DNA of 64,000 bases from DATJLY01 sp035604615 (GCA_035604615.1 DATNID010000078.1:12725-76724), one strand, 5' to 3'. Shown: positions 36,410 through 46,978, counted from the stretch's first letter. Numbers and translations are program-made. Notes: generated by a model from the sequence alone, not told the origin.

Positions 36410-38112
36410 ACGCGGTGCCAAGACAAAAACAGGCGCTGGTCGGGTTCGCCATCGCGTGCGCGGGGCTGACGGGAGGCATGGGGCGGCAAGCATCGGCGCA
36501 AGTCGCACCGCCGCGCGAACTGCCCGGCGCGGTCGAGCCGGGACGCGACCGCGCGCCGCTCGAGGTGCCGGCCCAGCCGAGCTTCGACTTCACCATCGAG
36601 GCGCCGCAACGCTCGCAAGTGCCGCGCGCCGTCGAGGAACTGCATTTCGTCCTCAACGACATCACCATCGAGGGCGCGAAGACGATCCCGCCGGAACGGT
36701 TCCGGCCGCTGTTCCAGGATCTCGTCGGCCAGGACGTGACGATCTCGAAGGTCCTCGACCTGGCGGAGGCGATCGAGGCCGAGTATCGGCGCCAGGGCTA
36801 TGTCTTGACCCACGCCTACGTCCCGCCGCAGCACGTGAGCAATGGCGTCTTCACCATCATCGTGGCGGAGGGCTATGTCGCCGCGGTCTCGGTCGAGGGC
36901 GGCGACGCGCGCACGCAGGCGCTGGTCAAATCCTACTTGCAGCCCGTGCTCGAGGCGCGGCCCTTGTCGCTCGCGGTGCTGGAGCGGGCGCTGCTGCTGG
37001 CGAACGATCTCGCCGGCGTGACCGCCTCGGGCGTGCTGCGCCCCTCGCCCAGCGTACCCGGCGCGTCCGAACTGGCGGTGACCCTGGCCGAGAAGCTGCT
37101 CGATGGTGGCCTCGCGCTCGACAATCGCGGCTCGCAGTTCTCCGGCGTGTGGACCTTGGGTGGGGACGCGTCGGTCAACGGTCTCTTTGGCGCGGGCGAC
37201 CAGCTCTATGCGGCCTACGCCTCGTCGCCCAACGCGCTCGAGAAGACCACGACCCAGATGCGCTATCGCCGGCCGGTCGGCGCCGACGGCATGGTGGCGA
37301 GCTTCGTCCTCACCATCACGCACGGCGAGCCCGGCTCGAGCCTGCAACCCTTCAATGTCGTGACTGACAGTCTCGCGGTCGGACCACGGCTCTCCTATCC
37401 GCTCATTCGCACCCGGGCCGAGAGCCTGACGCTCGATGGCGGCTTCACGGTGCAGGACGCGCGGGTGCAGGCGCTGAGCGCGCCGTTCTCGCACGATCAA
37501 TGGCGCGTGCTCGACATCGGCGTGAGCTATTCGCGCTCGGCGCTCGGCGGCAACTGGTCGGCAAGCTTCGACGCAGCGGAGGGGCTTGGCATCTTCGGCG
37601 CCACGCCGGACGGCTCGCCGAATCTGTCCCATCTCGGCGCCGCGACCCAGTTCACCAAGCTCACCGGCACGTTTCGCCATGTCCATCCCTTGTTCGGAGG
37701 CTTGAGCGTCGTGCTCTCCGGCCAGGGGCAATATGCCTTCGCGCCGCTGGTCGCGGGCGAGCAGATCACCTTCGGCGGAACCCAGATCGGTCGCGGCTAC
37801 GATCCCGGCGCCGTCACCGGCGACGAGGGCGCGGGCGGCTCGCTCGAATTCCGCTGGGACCAGCACCTGCCCGTGCTCGCGCTCGAAACGGTCGAGCCTT
37901 ATGCCTATTACGACACCGGCAAGGTGTGGAATTTCCATCCCAACCAGGCTGGCGGGCAGGCCGTGGCGTCGACCGGGGCCGGCATCCGCTTTTTCCTGAA
38001 CCATGCGATCACCGCCGATTTCGAGGTCTCGCGCACGCTGAAGGCGGTGCCGGGCAGCGATAACGGACAGAAGGCGACCAAGCTCCTGGTCGACGCCGCG
38101 GTGCGGTTCTAG
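36406..38112 (+). CDS. Two-partner secretion outer-membrane pore (TpsB; ShlB/FhaC/HecB family)
   Basis: 568 residues. The N-terminus looks like a signal peptide (GFAIACAGLTGGMGRQASAQ). One or two POTRA domains follow: about residues 75-150 with LNDITIEGAKTIPPERF and YRRQGYVLTHAYVPPQ, then VTLAEKLLDGG. A C-terminal beta barrel has the GRGYDPGAVTGDEG (VRGY-like) loop-6 motif near residue 465 and ends with aromatic F, as outer-membrane barrels do. It should export a TpsA exoprotein, yet no large TpsA gene lies beside it. The start overlaps the cyclase stop by ATGA. Confidence 0.93.
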   Translation: MNAVPRQKQALVGFAIACAGLTGGMGRQASAQVAPPRELPGAVEPGRDRAPLEVPAQPSFDFTIEAPQRSQVPRAVEELHFVLNDITIEGAKTIPPERFRPLFQDLVGQDVTISKVLDLAEAIEAEYRRQGYVLTHAYVPPQHVSNGVFTIIVAEGYVAAVSVEGGDARTQALVKSYLQPVLEARPLSLAVLERALLLANDLAGVTASGVLRPSPSVPGASELAVTLAEKLLDGGLALDNRGSQFSGVWTLGGDASVNGLFGAGDQLYAAYASSPNALEKTTTQMRYRRPVGADGMVASFVLTITHGEPGSSLQPFNVVTDSLAVGPRLSYPLIRTRAESLTLDGGFTVQDARVQALSAPFSHDQWRVLDIGVSYSRSALGGNWSASFDAAEGLGIFGATPDGSPNLSHLGAATQFTKLTGTFRHVHPLFGGLSVVLSGQGQYAFAPLVAGEQITFGGTQIGRGYDPGAVTGDEGAGGSLEFRWDQHLPVLALETVEPYAYYDTGKVWNFHPNQAGGQAVASTGAGIRFFLNHAITADFEVSRTLKAVPGSDNGQKATKLLVDAAVRF

Positions 38113-38193
38113 GAGAGCCTTGAGCTTGGCGGCACCAGGACGGATGATGGGTAGCCAACGCGTCTGGCAACGCGCGGCAGGGAGGGACGAGAC

Positions 38194-40521
38194 ATGAATT
38201 TCGGCATCGGACAACCGGTTACCCGCAAGGAGGATCCGCGGTTCCTGACCGGGCGCGGCCGCTATGTCCACGACATCGACCTGGCGCACCAGACTTACGC
38301 GGTGTTCGTCTACTCGCCGCATGCGCATGCCGCGATCAAGTCGATCGACACCAAAGCGGCCGCGACGGCGCCGGGCGTGGTCGCAGTCCTCACCGGCAAG
38401 GACTGGGTCGCGGACGGGCTCGGCACCATCGATCCCGAAGCCATGCCCGAGGACATGGGCGGCCCCAAGGGCTATCGCACCCATCGCCACCCGCTGGCGG
38501 TGGAGCGTGTGCGCTATGTCGGCGAGCGTGTCGCGGTCGTGATTGCGCTGACCGAGGATCAGGGGCACGACGCGGCGGAGCTGATCGCGATCGATTACCA
38601 GGTGCTGCCGGCGACGATCCGCGCGGTCGACGCGGTGGCGCCCGGCGCGCCGCAAATCTACGAGGGCGCCGCCAACAACACCTCCTTCACCCTGCGCATG
38701 GGCAATGTCGACGCGGTCGAGCCCGCCTTCGCCAAGGCGGCGCACGTCACCAAGCTCGAGCTCTTCAACAACCGGCTCAACGCCTTCACCATGGAGCCGC
38801 GCGGCTGCGTCGCCGACTGGGATGCCGGCACCGAGCGCTACACGCTCTATACCAGCACCCAGAACGTGCACGGCATCCGCCACGGGCTGAGCCACCAGAT
38901 CCTGCACGTGCCCGAGAGCCAGATCCACGTCATCGCACGCGACGTCGGCGGCGGCTTCGGCATGAAGGGCGCGCTCTATTCGGAAGAGGCGGTCGCCGTG
39001 TGGGCCGCGCGCAAGGTCGGCCGCCCGGTGAAGTGGGTGGCGACGCGCTCGGAATCGCTGATGGGCGACAGCCATGGCCGCGACCAGACCGTGACTGCGG
39101 AGCTGGCGCTCGCCGCCGACGGCAAGTTCCTGGCGCTGCGCTGGAAGTCGCTCGCCAATATCGGCGCCTATATCGAGGGCGCGGGGGTCGTGCCGGTGCT
39201 GTTCGCGCTGAAGCTGGCGCCCACGGTCTACGACATCCCGGCGGTCGCCGTGTTCAACAGCTGCGTCTTCACCAACACCGCGCCGACCGTGCCCTATCGC
39301 GGCGCCGGGCGGCCCGAGGCCGTCTATATCATGGAGCGCCTCGTCGACAAGGCGGCGCACGAGATGAAGATCGACCGCGCCGAGATCAGGCGCCGCAACT
39401 TCATCGCGCCCGCCGCCATGCCCTATGCGACCAAGACCGGCTGGACCTACGACACCGGCAATTATGCGGTGGGCTTCGCCAAGTGCCAGGAGCTGTCGGA
39501 CTGGCAGGGCTACGAGGCGCGGCGCAAGGCGAGCGAGGCGGGCGGCCGCCGGCGCGGCCGCGGCGTCGTCTATTACGTCGACAATACCGGCATCTTCAAC
39601 GACCGCATGGAGATCCGCTTCGATCCCACCGGCATCTGCACCGTCCATGCCGGCACGCTGTCGCACGGCCAGGGGCACGAGACGGTTTATGCGCAGATGG
39701 TATCGGAATGGCTCGGCGTGCCGTTCGACAAGATTCGTCTCGCCCAGGCCGACACCGACGAGATCGCCATCGGCCGTGGCACCTACGGCTCGCGCAGCAT
39801 GATGGTGGGCGGCAATGCGCTGCGCGCGGCGGCCGACGAGATCATCGAGAAGGGCAAGCGCTTCGCCGCCCATTTCATGGAGGCGAATGCCGCCGACATC
39901 ACCTTCAGCGAGGGCAAGTTCGCGATCGCCGGCACCGACAAGGCGATGCCGCTGCTGCAGATCGCGGCGATGTCGTTCATCCCGGTCGGCATCCCGCGCG
40001 AGCTGGGCGTCGGCCTCCAGGGAGCGGGCGCGTTCTCGGCCGACATCCCGAGCTTCCCCAACGGGTGCCATATCTGCGAGGTCGAAATCGATCCCGATAC
40101 CGGCGCGGTGACGCTCGACCGCTATGCGGTGGTGGACGATATTGGCACCGTGATGAATCCGCTGCTCGCCCAGGGCCAGATCCACGGCGGCGTCGCGCAG
40201 GGCGCGGGCCAGGCGCTGTGCGAGGACATCGTTTACGACAAGGCGACCGGGCAGCTCCTCACCGGCACGCAGATGGACTATTGCGTGCCGCGCGCCGACC
40301 TCATCCCCAACATCGCGGTCGACTTCAACCCGGTGCCGAGCAAGTCGAACCCGATGGGCGTCAAGGGCGTAGGCGAGGGCGGCACGGTAGCGGCGACGCC
40401 GACCGTGATGAACGCGATCCTCGACGCGCTGGCGCCCTTGGGCGTCGGCGACGTGGCGATGCCAGCGACCGGCGAGCGCGTGTGGCAGGCGCTCCAGGCG
40501 GCGCGCGCCGCCAAGCGCTAG
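38194..40521 (+). CDS. Molybdopterin-binding subunit, xanthine dehydrogenase/aldehyde oxidase family, second copy
   Basis: 775 residues. It parallels the protein at 20718: GQPVTRKEDPRFLTGRG, GGGFGMKGA near residue 254, VPYRGAGRPEA near 366 and catalytic E728 in GVKGVGEGG. It would hydroxylate an aldehyde or heterocycle. Again no FAD or iron-sulfur subunit is adjacent. The start at 38194 follows GGGAGGGACGAGAC. It is 81 bases after the TpsB gene and convergent with the monooxygenase at 40518 (four-base overlap at the stops). Confidence 0.93.
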   Translation: MNFGIGQPVTRKEDPRFLTGRGRYVHDIDLAHQTYAVFVYSPHAHAAIKSIDTKAAATAPGVVAVLTGKDWVADGLGTIDPEAMPEDMGGPKGYRTHRHPLAVERVRYVGERVAVVIALTEDQGHDAAELIAIDYQVLPATIRAVDAVAPGAPQIYEGAANNTSFTLRMGNVDAVEPAFAKAAHVTKLELFNNRLNAFTMEPRGCVADWDAGTERYTLYTSTQNVHGIRHGLSHQILHVPESQIHVIARDVGGGFGMKGALYSEEAVAVWAARKVGRPVKWVATRSESLMGDSHGRDQTVTAELALAADGKFLALRWKSLANIGAYIEGAGVVPVLFALKLAPTVYDIPAVAVFNSCVFTNTAPTVPYRGAGRPEAVYIMERLVDKAAHEMKIDRAEIRRRNFIAPAAMPYATKTGWTYDTGNYAVGFAKCQELSDWQGYEARRKASEAGGRRRGRGVVYYVDNTGIFNDRMEIRFDPTGICTVHAGTLSHGQGHETVYAQMVSEWLGVPFDKIRLAQADTDEIAIGRGTYGSRSMMVGGNALRAAADEIIEKGKRFAAHFMEANAADITFSEGKFAIAGTDKAMPLLQIAAMSFIPVGIPRELGVGLQGAGAFSADIPSFPNGCHICEVEIDPDTGAVTLDRYAVVDDIGTVMNPLLAQGQIHGGVAQGAGQALCEDIVYDKATGQLLTGTQMDYCVPRADLIPNIAVDFNPVPSKSNPMGVKGVGEGGTVAATPTVMNAILDALAPLGVGDVAMPATGERVWQALQAARAAKR

Positions 40522-41564
40522 GCCGCCGCCGCCGCCGGCAGGGAAGCGAGGCGAGGGGCGACTTCGTGCATGAAGCGGCGCATCGATTCCGCGCGCCCTT
40601 CCTTGCTGCCCCAATCCTTGCCCGCGACCAGCAGCAGCACGCCGAATCCGCCGACCGCGTCGTAGAAATTCCTGATCTGGTGGAAGACGCGGTCGGGATC
40701 GCCGCAATAGAACTCGCCGCTGTCGATGAGATAGTCCATCGTCACGTCGCTGCGCGTGCCGCCCGGCGGGATGTAGCAGTCGAGCCGCTTACCGGAATGG
40801 ATCGGCACGAAATCCGCGTTGCTTAGGTCGCGCTTAGCCTGCGCCACCGAATCGCAGACATAGACGAAACGCGCTACGCGCACCCGGGCGCGGCTCGGCG
40901 CGGCGCCGTCCCCGCCCGGCACACGCGCATAAGTGTCGATCATGTGCGCGATCTGCTGCGCCGTCCCGGTCCAGGACAGCAGCGGGAAGAAGCCTTTCTC
41001 CGCCGCCAGCTCCAAGGTCGAGTCGGTGCGGGAGCAGGCAATGCCGACGTCCGGGTGCGGCTTGGTCAGCGGTTTGGGGATGATCTGCCACTTCTTGCCC
41101 TGCCACACCTGGCCGTTCCAATCGAACGGCTCGGGCGAGGTCCAGGCCTTGAGGATGAGCTCGACCGACTCGCGCATCATCACCCGCTGCGGCGCGGGCA
41201 GGACGCCGCGCTGTCCGCCGCCGTCGCCGATGCCGGCCCCGAACCCCGCCATGTAGCGGCCGTCGGTCAGGTGATCGCACACCGCCGCGTCGGTCGCGAC
41301 CTGGAGCGGATGGAAATAGGGGAGCGGGCGGATGCCGGGCCCCATGCGGATATGTTTCGTGAGCGCGGCCGCCTTGCAGATGAAGGGATCGGCCGAGGGG
41401 AGCTGGTCGGGCGCCTGGAAGCTGACGAAGGTGCCGTGCTCGCTGATCCAGGCTTCCTGGATGCCGAGCCGGTCGGCGAGGATCACCTCCTGCAGGTCGT
41501 CCTCATAGCTGAGCTTGGCGAGCTGGTTTCGCCTTTGCCCGTTGGAAAAGAGCCCGAACTGCAT
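40518..41564 (-). CDS. LLM-class flavin-dependent oxidoreductase
   Basis: 348 residues, luciferase-like barrel. It starts MQFGLFSNGQRRN, with WISEHGTF near residue 40, GPGIRPLPYFHPLQVATDAAV near 75-95 and GFGAGIGDGGG near 105. It would oxidise an organic substrate with reduced flavin. AGAGGAAA precedes the start at 41564. It is divergent from the NMT1-type binding protein with a 90-base gap, so the two may be co-regulated for uptake and oxidation of one compound. Confidence 0.92.
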   Translation of the reverse strand: MQFGLFSNGQRRNQLAKLSYEDDLQEVILADRLGIQEAWISEHGTFVSFQAPDQLPSADPFICKAAALTKHIRMGPGIRPLPYFHPLQVATDAAVCDHLTDGRYMAGFGAGIGDGGGQRGVLPAPQRVMMRESVELILKAWTSPEPFDWNGQVWQGKKWQIIPKPLTKPHPDVGIACSRTDSTLELAAEKGFFPLLSWTGTAQQIAHMIDTYARVPGGDGAAPSRARVRVARFVYVCDSVAQAKRDLSNADFVPIHSGKRLDCYIPPGGTRSDVTMDYLIDSGEFYCGDPDRVFHQIRNFYDAVGGFGVLLLVAGKDWGSKEGRAESMRRFMHEVAPRLASLPAAAAA

Positions 41565-41654
41565 CGCTTTCCTCTGCAAGGTCGCTTCGTGCGCCCTATC
41601 GTGGCACGATTGGCCCCGTTCCTGGAAGCGGCTCGAGAGCGGGAGAGAAACGAC

Positions 41655-42665
41655 ATGAACCGGGTCACGCCAGTCCTCGCCGCGATCCTCGCTGCCGCGT
41701 CGCTCGCCGTCGCGCCGGCCCGGGCGGAGCCGGTCCCGATCCGCGTCGGCTGGGTGGTGGTGCCGTTCGAGGTGATCCCGGTCCTGTTCCAGGCCAAGGA
41801 CGTGCTCAGGCACGAGGGCAAGTCCTACGCGTTCGAGCCGGTTCACGTCCAGTCGTCTGCGACCGGGCTCGTTGCCATCGCCAACGGCGATCTCGACGTA
41901 CTTGGCCTCAACCCGCTCACCATCGGCACCGCCATCGTCAACGCCAAGCTCGACGACATCCGCGCCATCTGCGACGAGTACCAGGACGGGGTCGACGGTT
42001 ATTATTCCAACGGTTTCCTGGTCCTCAACAGCGGCCCGGTCAAGACCATCGAGGACCTGAAGGGCAGGGCGGTGGTGACGCTCGGCCTCGCCAGCTCGGC
42101 CGACATCGCCATCCGCGTGATGCTGCTGAAGCACGGCCTGGTGGAAAAGCGCGACTACACCGATCTCGAGGCCGCGCCGCAGAACATGAAGGGGATGCTC
42201 AACGACGGCAAGGTCGCGCTGATGGCCGCGGCCGGCCTCACCACGCATGATCCCGACCTGCTGGCGACGACCCATGTGCTGTTCAGCCGGCGCGACGCGA
42301 TCGGCGGGCCATCGCAGGAATCCACCTTTTTCGCGCGATCCGGGTTCATCGCCAAGAACCGCACGGCACTTGTCGATTTCCTCGAGGATTATCTGCGCGC
42401 GCTGCGCTGGTTCGCCGATCCCGCAAACCACCAGGCGGTGGTGCGCATGCTGGGAGATTTCACCAAGGTCCCGCTGAGCCGCTTCGAGTCGTGGATATTC
42501 ACCCACGACGACGAGTACCGCGACGCGAACGGCCTCCCCGATCTCGAATCGATCCAGCGCGTGATGGCGATCGTGCAGAAGCTCGGCCTGCTTGCCACGG
42601 TGCCCGAGATCGAGAAATACGCCGATCTGAGCCTGGTGAAGGAGGCGGCGGCGCGGCTCAAATAG
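41655..42665 (+). CDS. ABC transporter substrate-binding protein, NMT1/TauA-SsuA type
   Basis: 336 residues. The signal peptide ends PARAEP. The NMT1-like pattern follows: IRVGWVVVPFEVIPVLFQAKD, ANGDLDVLGLNPLTIGTAIVN near residue 75, IEDLKGRAVVTLGLASSADI near 133. The family feeds nitrate-, taurine-, sulfonate- or thiamine-precursor-type importers. No permease or ATPase is adjacent. Its divergent partner is a luciferase-like monooxygenase, a pairing also seen in sulfonate use, but the ligand is not determined. Confidence 0.9.
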   Translation: MNRVTPVLAAILAAASLAVAPARAEPVPIRVGWVVVPFEVIPVLFQAKDVLRHEGKSYAFEPVHVQSSATGLVAIANGDLDVLGLNPLTIGTAIVNAKLDDIRAICDEYQDGVDGYYSNGFLVLNSGPVKTIEDLKGRAVVTLGLASSADIAIRVMLLKHGLVEKRDYTDLEAAPQNMKGMLNDGKVALMAAAGLTTHDPDLLATTHVLFSRRDAIGGPSQESTFFARSGFIAKNRTALVDFLEDYLRALRWFADPANHQAVVRMLGDFTKVPLSRFESWIFTHDDEYRDANGLPDLESIQRVMAIVQKLGLLATVPEIEKYADLSLVKEAAARLK

Positions 42666-42678
42666 GCGGGGGCCCGCT

Positions 42679-43623
42679 CTACCCCGACAGCCGAGGCAGC
42701 AGGCGGCGCGCGTTGCCGGCGTGGATTGCCTGCACTTGCTCCGGCGGAAGGCCCATCGCCTCGAGGCCTTCGAGCGACGCGCCCACCGACGCGAACGGAT
42801 AATCGCTGCCGAGCAGGATCTGCGACATCGGCACATAGTCGAAAAGCGCCAGCAGCGACGGGCGCGAGGCGGCGAGCGCGATGTCGTAATGGAGCTTCTT
42901 CAGCTCGTGATCGATGCCCTTCGGCACCTTGGCGAGGAAAGGCCGGTTGGCGCCCGACTGCTTGATCCGGCCCGCTAGCATCGGGATCGTCCCGCCGGCG
43001 TGGTAGAAGATGAAGCGGATGTCGGGGAGGCGGTCGAGCGTGCCGCCGAACATCAGGCTCAATATGGCACGGCTGGTATCGTGCGGAAACTCGATGAGCG
43101 ACGCCGGGACCCAGTCGATGAGGCCGGCGCAGCAATCGGGCGCCAGCGGATGGACGAACACAGCGGCCTTGCGTCGGTTGAGCTCGTCCATCACCGGATC
43201 GAAACGCGGATCGCCGAGCCAGGTGTCGCGATAGCTCGTCGTCAGCTCGATCCCGTCCGCGCCGAGTACGTCGAGCGCGTATTCGATCTCGATCAGCGTG
43301 CCGTCGATATCCGGCATCGGCACCGGCGCGAACAGGCCGAACCGGCCCGGATGGTTGCGGCACATGCGCGCGCCGTACTCGTTGCAGATGCGCGCGAGCC
43401 GGCGGGCCGCCGCTGGATCGGCGCCGCGCGGGCCCGGCGGCGACAGGGACAGGATCGCCGTCGTAACGCCGTTGCGGTCCATCTCCTCGAGCGTCGCGGC
43501 CGGCGTCCATTGTCCGATGCCGGCGAGGTTGGCGCCGGCCACGCCGGTGCCGCCGCGCAACAGCTCGAAATATTCGGGCGGGTAGAAATGGTGATGCACA
43601 TCGACGCGCGGGCTCGCTGCCAT
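42679..43623 (-). CDS. Amidohydrolase family 2 protein (ACMSD-like decarboxylase/hydrolase)
   Basis: 314 residues. It has the H-X-H metal motif in VDVHHHFYPPEYFELL near residue 7-20, a mid-barrel HPLAPDCC histidine near 160, a second histidine in FYHAGGTIP near 215, and aspartate in LLGSDYPFAS near 275. These match the ACMSD branch, which decarboxylates ring-cleavage or aromatic acids using a metal. GGAGAGGA precedes the start at 43623. It lies 20 bases downstream of a LigB-type dioxygenase, so it probably handles the next step after ring opening. Confidence 0.92.
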   Translation of the reverse strand: MAASPRVDVHHHFYPPEYFELLRGGTGVAGANLAGIGQWTPAATLEEMDRNGVTTAILSLSPPGPRGADPAAARRLARICNEYGARMCRNHPGRFGLFAPVPMPDIDGTLIEIEYALDVLGADGIELTTSYRDTWLGDPRFDPVMDELNRRKAAVFVHPLAPDCCAGLIDWVPASLIEFPHDTSRAILSLMFGGTLDRLPDIRFIFYHAGGTIPMLAGRIKQSGANRPFLAKVPKGIDHELKKLHYDIALAASRPSLLALFDYVPMSQILLGSDYPFASVGASLEGLEAMGLPPEQVQAIHAGNARRLLPRLSG

Positions 43624-43643
43624 GGTCCTCTCCAATGCTTCCG

Positions 43644-44657
43644 TCACGACCAGGTCGCGAACCCCATCGCGTTGCCGGTGCCCGCCTCGGTGCGGTAGCA
43701 CGGCACATAGTCGAGCCGCTTCATCGTGAATCCGGCCGCGGCGACGATGCCCGACGCGACGATCCAGTTCTTGGTCTCCGACGTGCCCGAGCGGAAGAGC
43801 GCGTCGCTCTCGCCGGTGATCGCGGCCGCGTCGCCGGCGGCGAAGGCACGCAGCATGCGCTGGTCGAATTCCTCGTCGATGACGAAATGGCTGAGCCCGC
43901 CCGAGCCCACCGCCACGACCCGCGCCGCTTCGTCCCAAGACGCGATGGCGCGGGCGATCGAGCGGCCGAAATCGTAGCACCGGCGCGGCGAGGGCTGGTT
44001 GGGCGGATAGAACGTGTTGACCAGGATCGGCACCAGCTTCACCGGCTTGTCCCGGAGCAGCCGGCGATAGATGAAGCCGAAAGCATGGCCGAGATTCTCC
44101 ATGCCGTGCTCGCCCGTGGGCTGCACCATCGAGGCGGCGAGGTCGAACCCGTCCGCCATGGCTTGCGCGATGACGCGCGCGGCGAGGCTGGATGCGACCG
44201 GATAGGCCTGGTCCTCGGGCGGGTGGTTGCCGCTGATCGAGGGGCCGCGTCCCTCGCGCCAATGCCGCTCCATCTCCTCGGGCGACGGCGCCAGGTTCAT
44301 CACCCGCTCGCCGCAGAAGATGCCGAAGGTCGGCTGCAGCGACGCGCCGAACCATTCGCGCTGGTCGTCGCCGACGATCAGCATGACGTCGGGCCGGGCG
44401 GCCGCGATGGTCCGGGCCAGCGCGTCGAGCTGCTTTTGGCAGCGGTCGTAATGTGACTGCCGCGCTGCCTTGGTGTTGCGGATGGCGAAATCTTGCGTGC
44501 CGCGCAGCGCGCAGAGCGTGTCGAAGGAATAGGTGTCGCCGCGAAAGGCGAGCTCCGTGTTGCGGCGGTCGGCGGCGCCGCGGCCGTCCCAGTCCTGCGG
44601 CGGCGTCGACAGCATCGATCCGTGCGACGTCCCGATCCCGAGAACAAGCTCGGCCAT
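43644..44657 (-). CDS. Class III extradiol dioxygenase (LigB-type catalytic subunit)
   Basis: 337 residues. H12 in GIGTSHGSM matches the first iron ligand of LigB. VGDDQREWFG near residue 97 replaces the usual second His segment, and GEHGMENLGHAFGF near 185 carries further histidines, including the likely base. GSGGLSHFVIDEEFDQRML near 250-268 resembles the C-terminal part of the fold. It would open an aromatic ring with O2. No small LigA subunit is seen. GGAGGA precedes the start at 44657. It is the first gene of an operon with the ACMSD-like amidohydrolase. Confidence 0.88.
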   Translation of the reverse strand: MAELVLGIGTSHGSMLSTPPQDWDGRGAADRRNTELAFRGDTYSFDTLCALRGTQDFAIRNTKAARQSHYDRCQKQLDALARTIAAARPDVMLIVGDDQREWFGASLQPTFGIFCGERVMNLAPSPEEMERHWREGRGPSISGNHPPEDQAYPVASSLAARVIAQAMADGFDLAASMVQPTGEHGMENLGHAFGFIYRRLLRDKPVKLVPILVNTFYPPNQPSPRRCYDFGRSIARAIASWDEAARVVAVGSGGLSHFVIDEEFDQRMLRAFAAGDAAAITGESDALFRSGTSETKNWIVASGIVAAAGFTMKRLDYVPCYRTEAGTGNAMGFATWS

Positions 44658-44756
44658 GTCGTCCTCCGGCGGCTGCGCCAGATTAGCGCTCCTTGCCGAG
44701 AAGGAAAGATCGCACGGTCGCGCGGACGCGGCGCTTGCTTGTATGCTCGCCGCCGC

Positions 44757-45868
44757 ATGCCCGGGCACAAGGTCCTTCACCTCATCACCAGCCTCGAGCG
44801 CGGCGGCGCGCAGACCATGCTGACGCGCCTCGTCCTCCATCTCGACCGCGCGCGCTTCGGCGCGGTGGTGGTGCCGCTGATCGATGGCGGATACCACGCT
44901 GCCGAGCTGGAGGAGGCGGGGATTCCGGTGATGGGGCTGGGGATGCGGCGCGGCCTGCCGTCGCTCGCGGGCTTGATGCGGCTGCGGCGCATCGTGCGCG
45001 ACGAGCGTCCCGCGCTGATCCAGAGCTGGCTCTATCACGCCGACCTGCTGGCGCTCTTCGCGGCGGGCCGCATCCCGCTCGCCTGGAACATCCGCTGCAG
45101 CACCATGGCGGGCGGCGACACGCTGCGGCTCAGGGCGATCCTGCGGGTGCTGGCCTGGGCCTCCGGGCGGCCGGCGGCCGTGCTGGTCAACAGCGAGGCG
45201 GGCAAGCGCTTCCACGCAGCGCTCGGCTATCATCCGCGGCGCTGGGAGGTGGTGCCGAATGGCTTCAATGTCGAGCGCTTTCGCCCCGACCCGCAGCGCC
45301 GCCGCGACGGGCGCGACCGGCTTGGACTCACCGAGGCGCAGGTCGCGATCGGCATGGTGGCGCGGGTCGATCCGATGAAGGACCATGCGACGTTTCTCGC
45401 GGCCGCCGAAGCGGTGGCGGCCGCGCGCGAGGATGTGCGCTTCGTGCTGGTCGGCGCGGGAACGCAAAATATTCCGATTCCGCCCGCGCTCGCCGGACGG
45501 GTCGAGGCGCTCGGCGAGTTGGGCGCCGTCGAGGAACTGCTGCCTGCGCTCGATGTCATGGCGTTGGCGTCGCTCGGTGAGGGGTTTCCCAACGTGATTG
45601 GCGAGGCGATGGCGTGCGGGGTTCCATGCCTTTCGAGCGATGTGGGCGACGCGGGCGCGATCATCGGCGACGCCGGGTTGGTCGTGCCGCCACGCGATCC
45701 GCGCGCGCTCGCGCAGGCGATGCTGGAGTTCGCGGCGCTGGGCGCGGAGGGGCGGGCAGCGCTGGGGCAAAAGGCGCGCGAGCGCGTGATCGCGCGTTAT
45801 TCGATGGCGGCTTCGGTGCGCCGCTATGAAGACATCTACGCCGCGCTGGCGGCCAAGGAGGAGAGAGA

Positions 45869-45872
<4 letters not shown>
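44757..45872 (+). CDS. Family 4 glycosyltransferase
   Basis: 371 residues, GT-B fold. It begins with KVLHLITSLERGGAQTML, has VVPNGFNVERF near residue 165, GMVARVDPMKD near 200 and the E-X7-E motif as GEGFPNVIGEAMACG near 280-295. It transfers a sugar from a nucleotide donor in surface or lipid glycan synthesis. It is isolated from other glycan genes. Its stop overlaps the class III alcohol dehydrogenase gene by ATGA, an unexpected pairing. The ribosome site is weak. Confidence 0.92.

Positions 45873-46978
<1,106 letters not shown>

Noticed and set aside
36334..40707. A very long open frame on the minus strand (about 1450 codons).
   Set aside because: It lies antisense to the TpsB and molybdopterin genes, which have recognisable domains and ribosome sites. 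It reads as a shadow of GC-rich codon bias (His/Arg/Ala rich, no family pattern).
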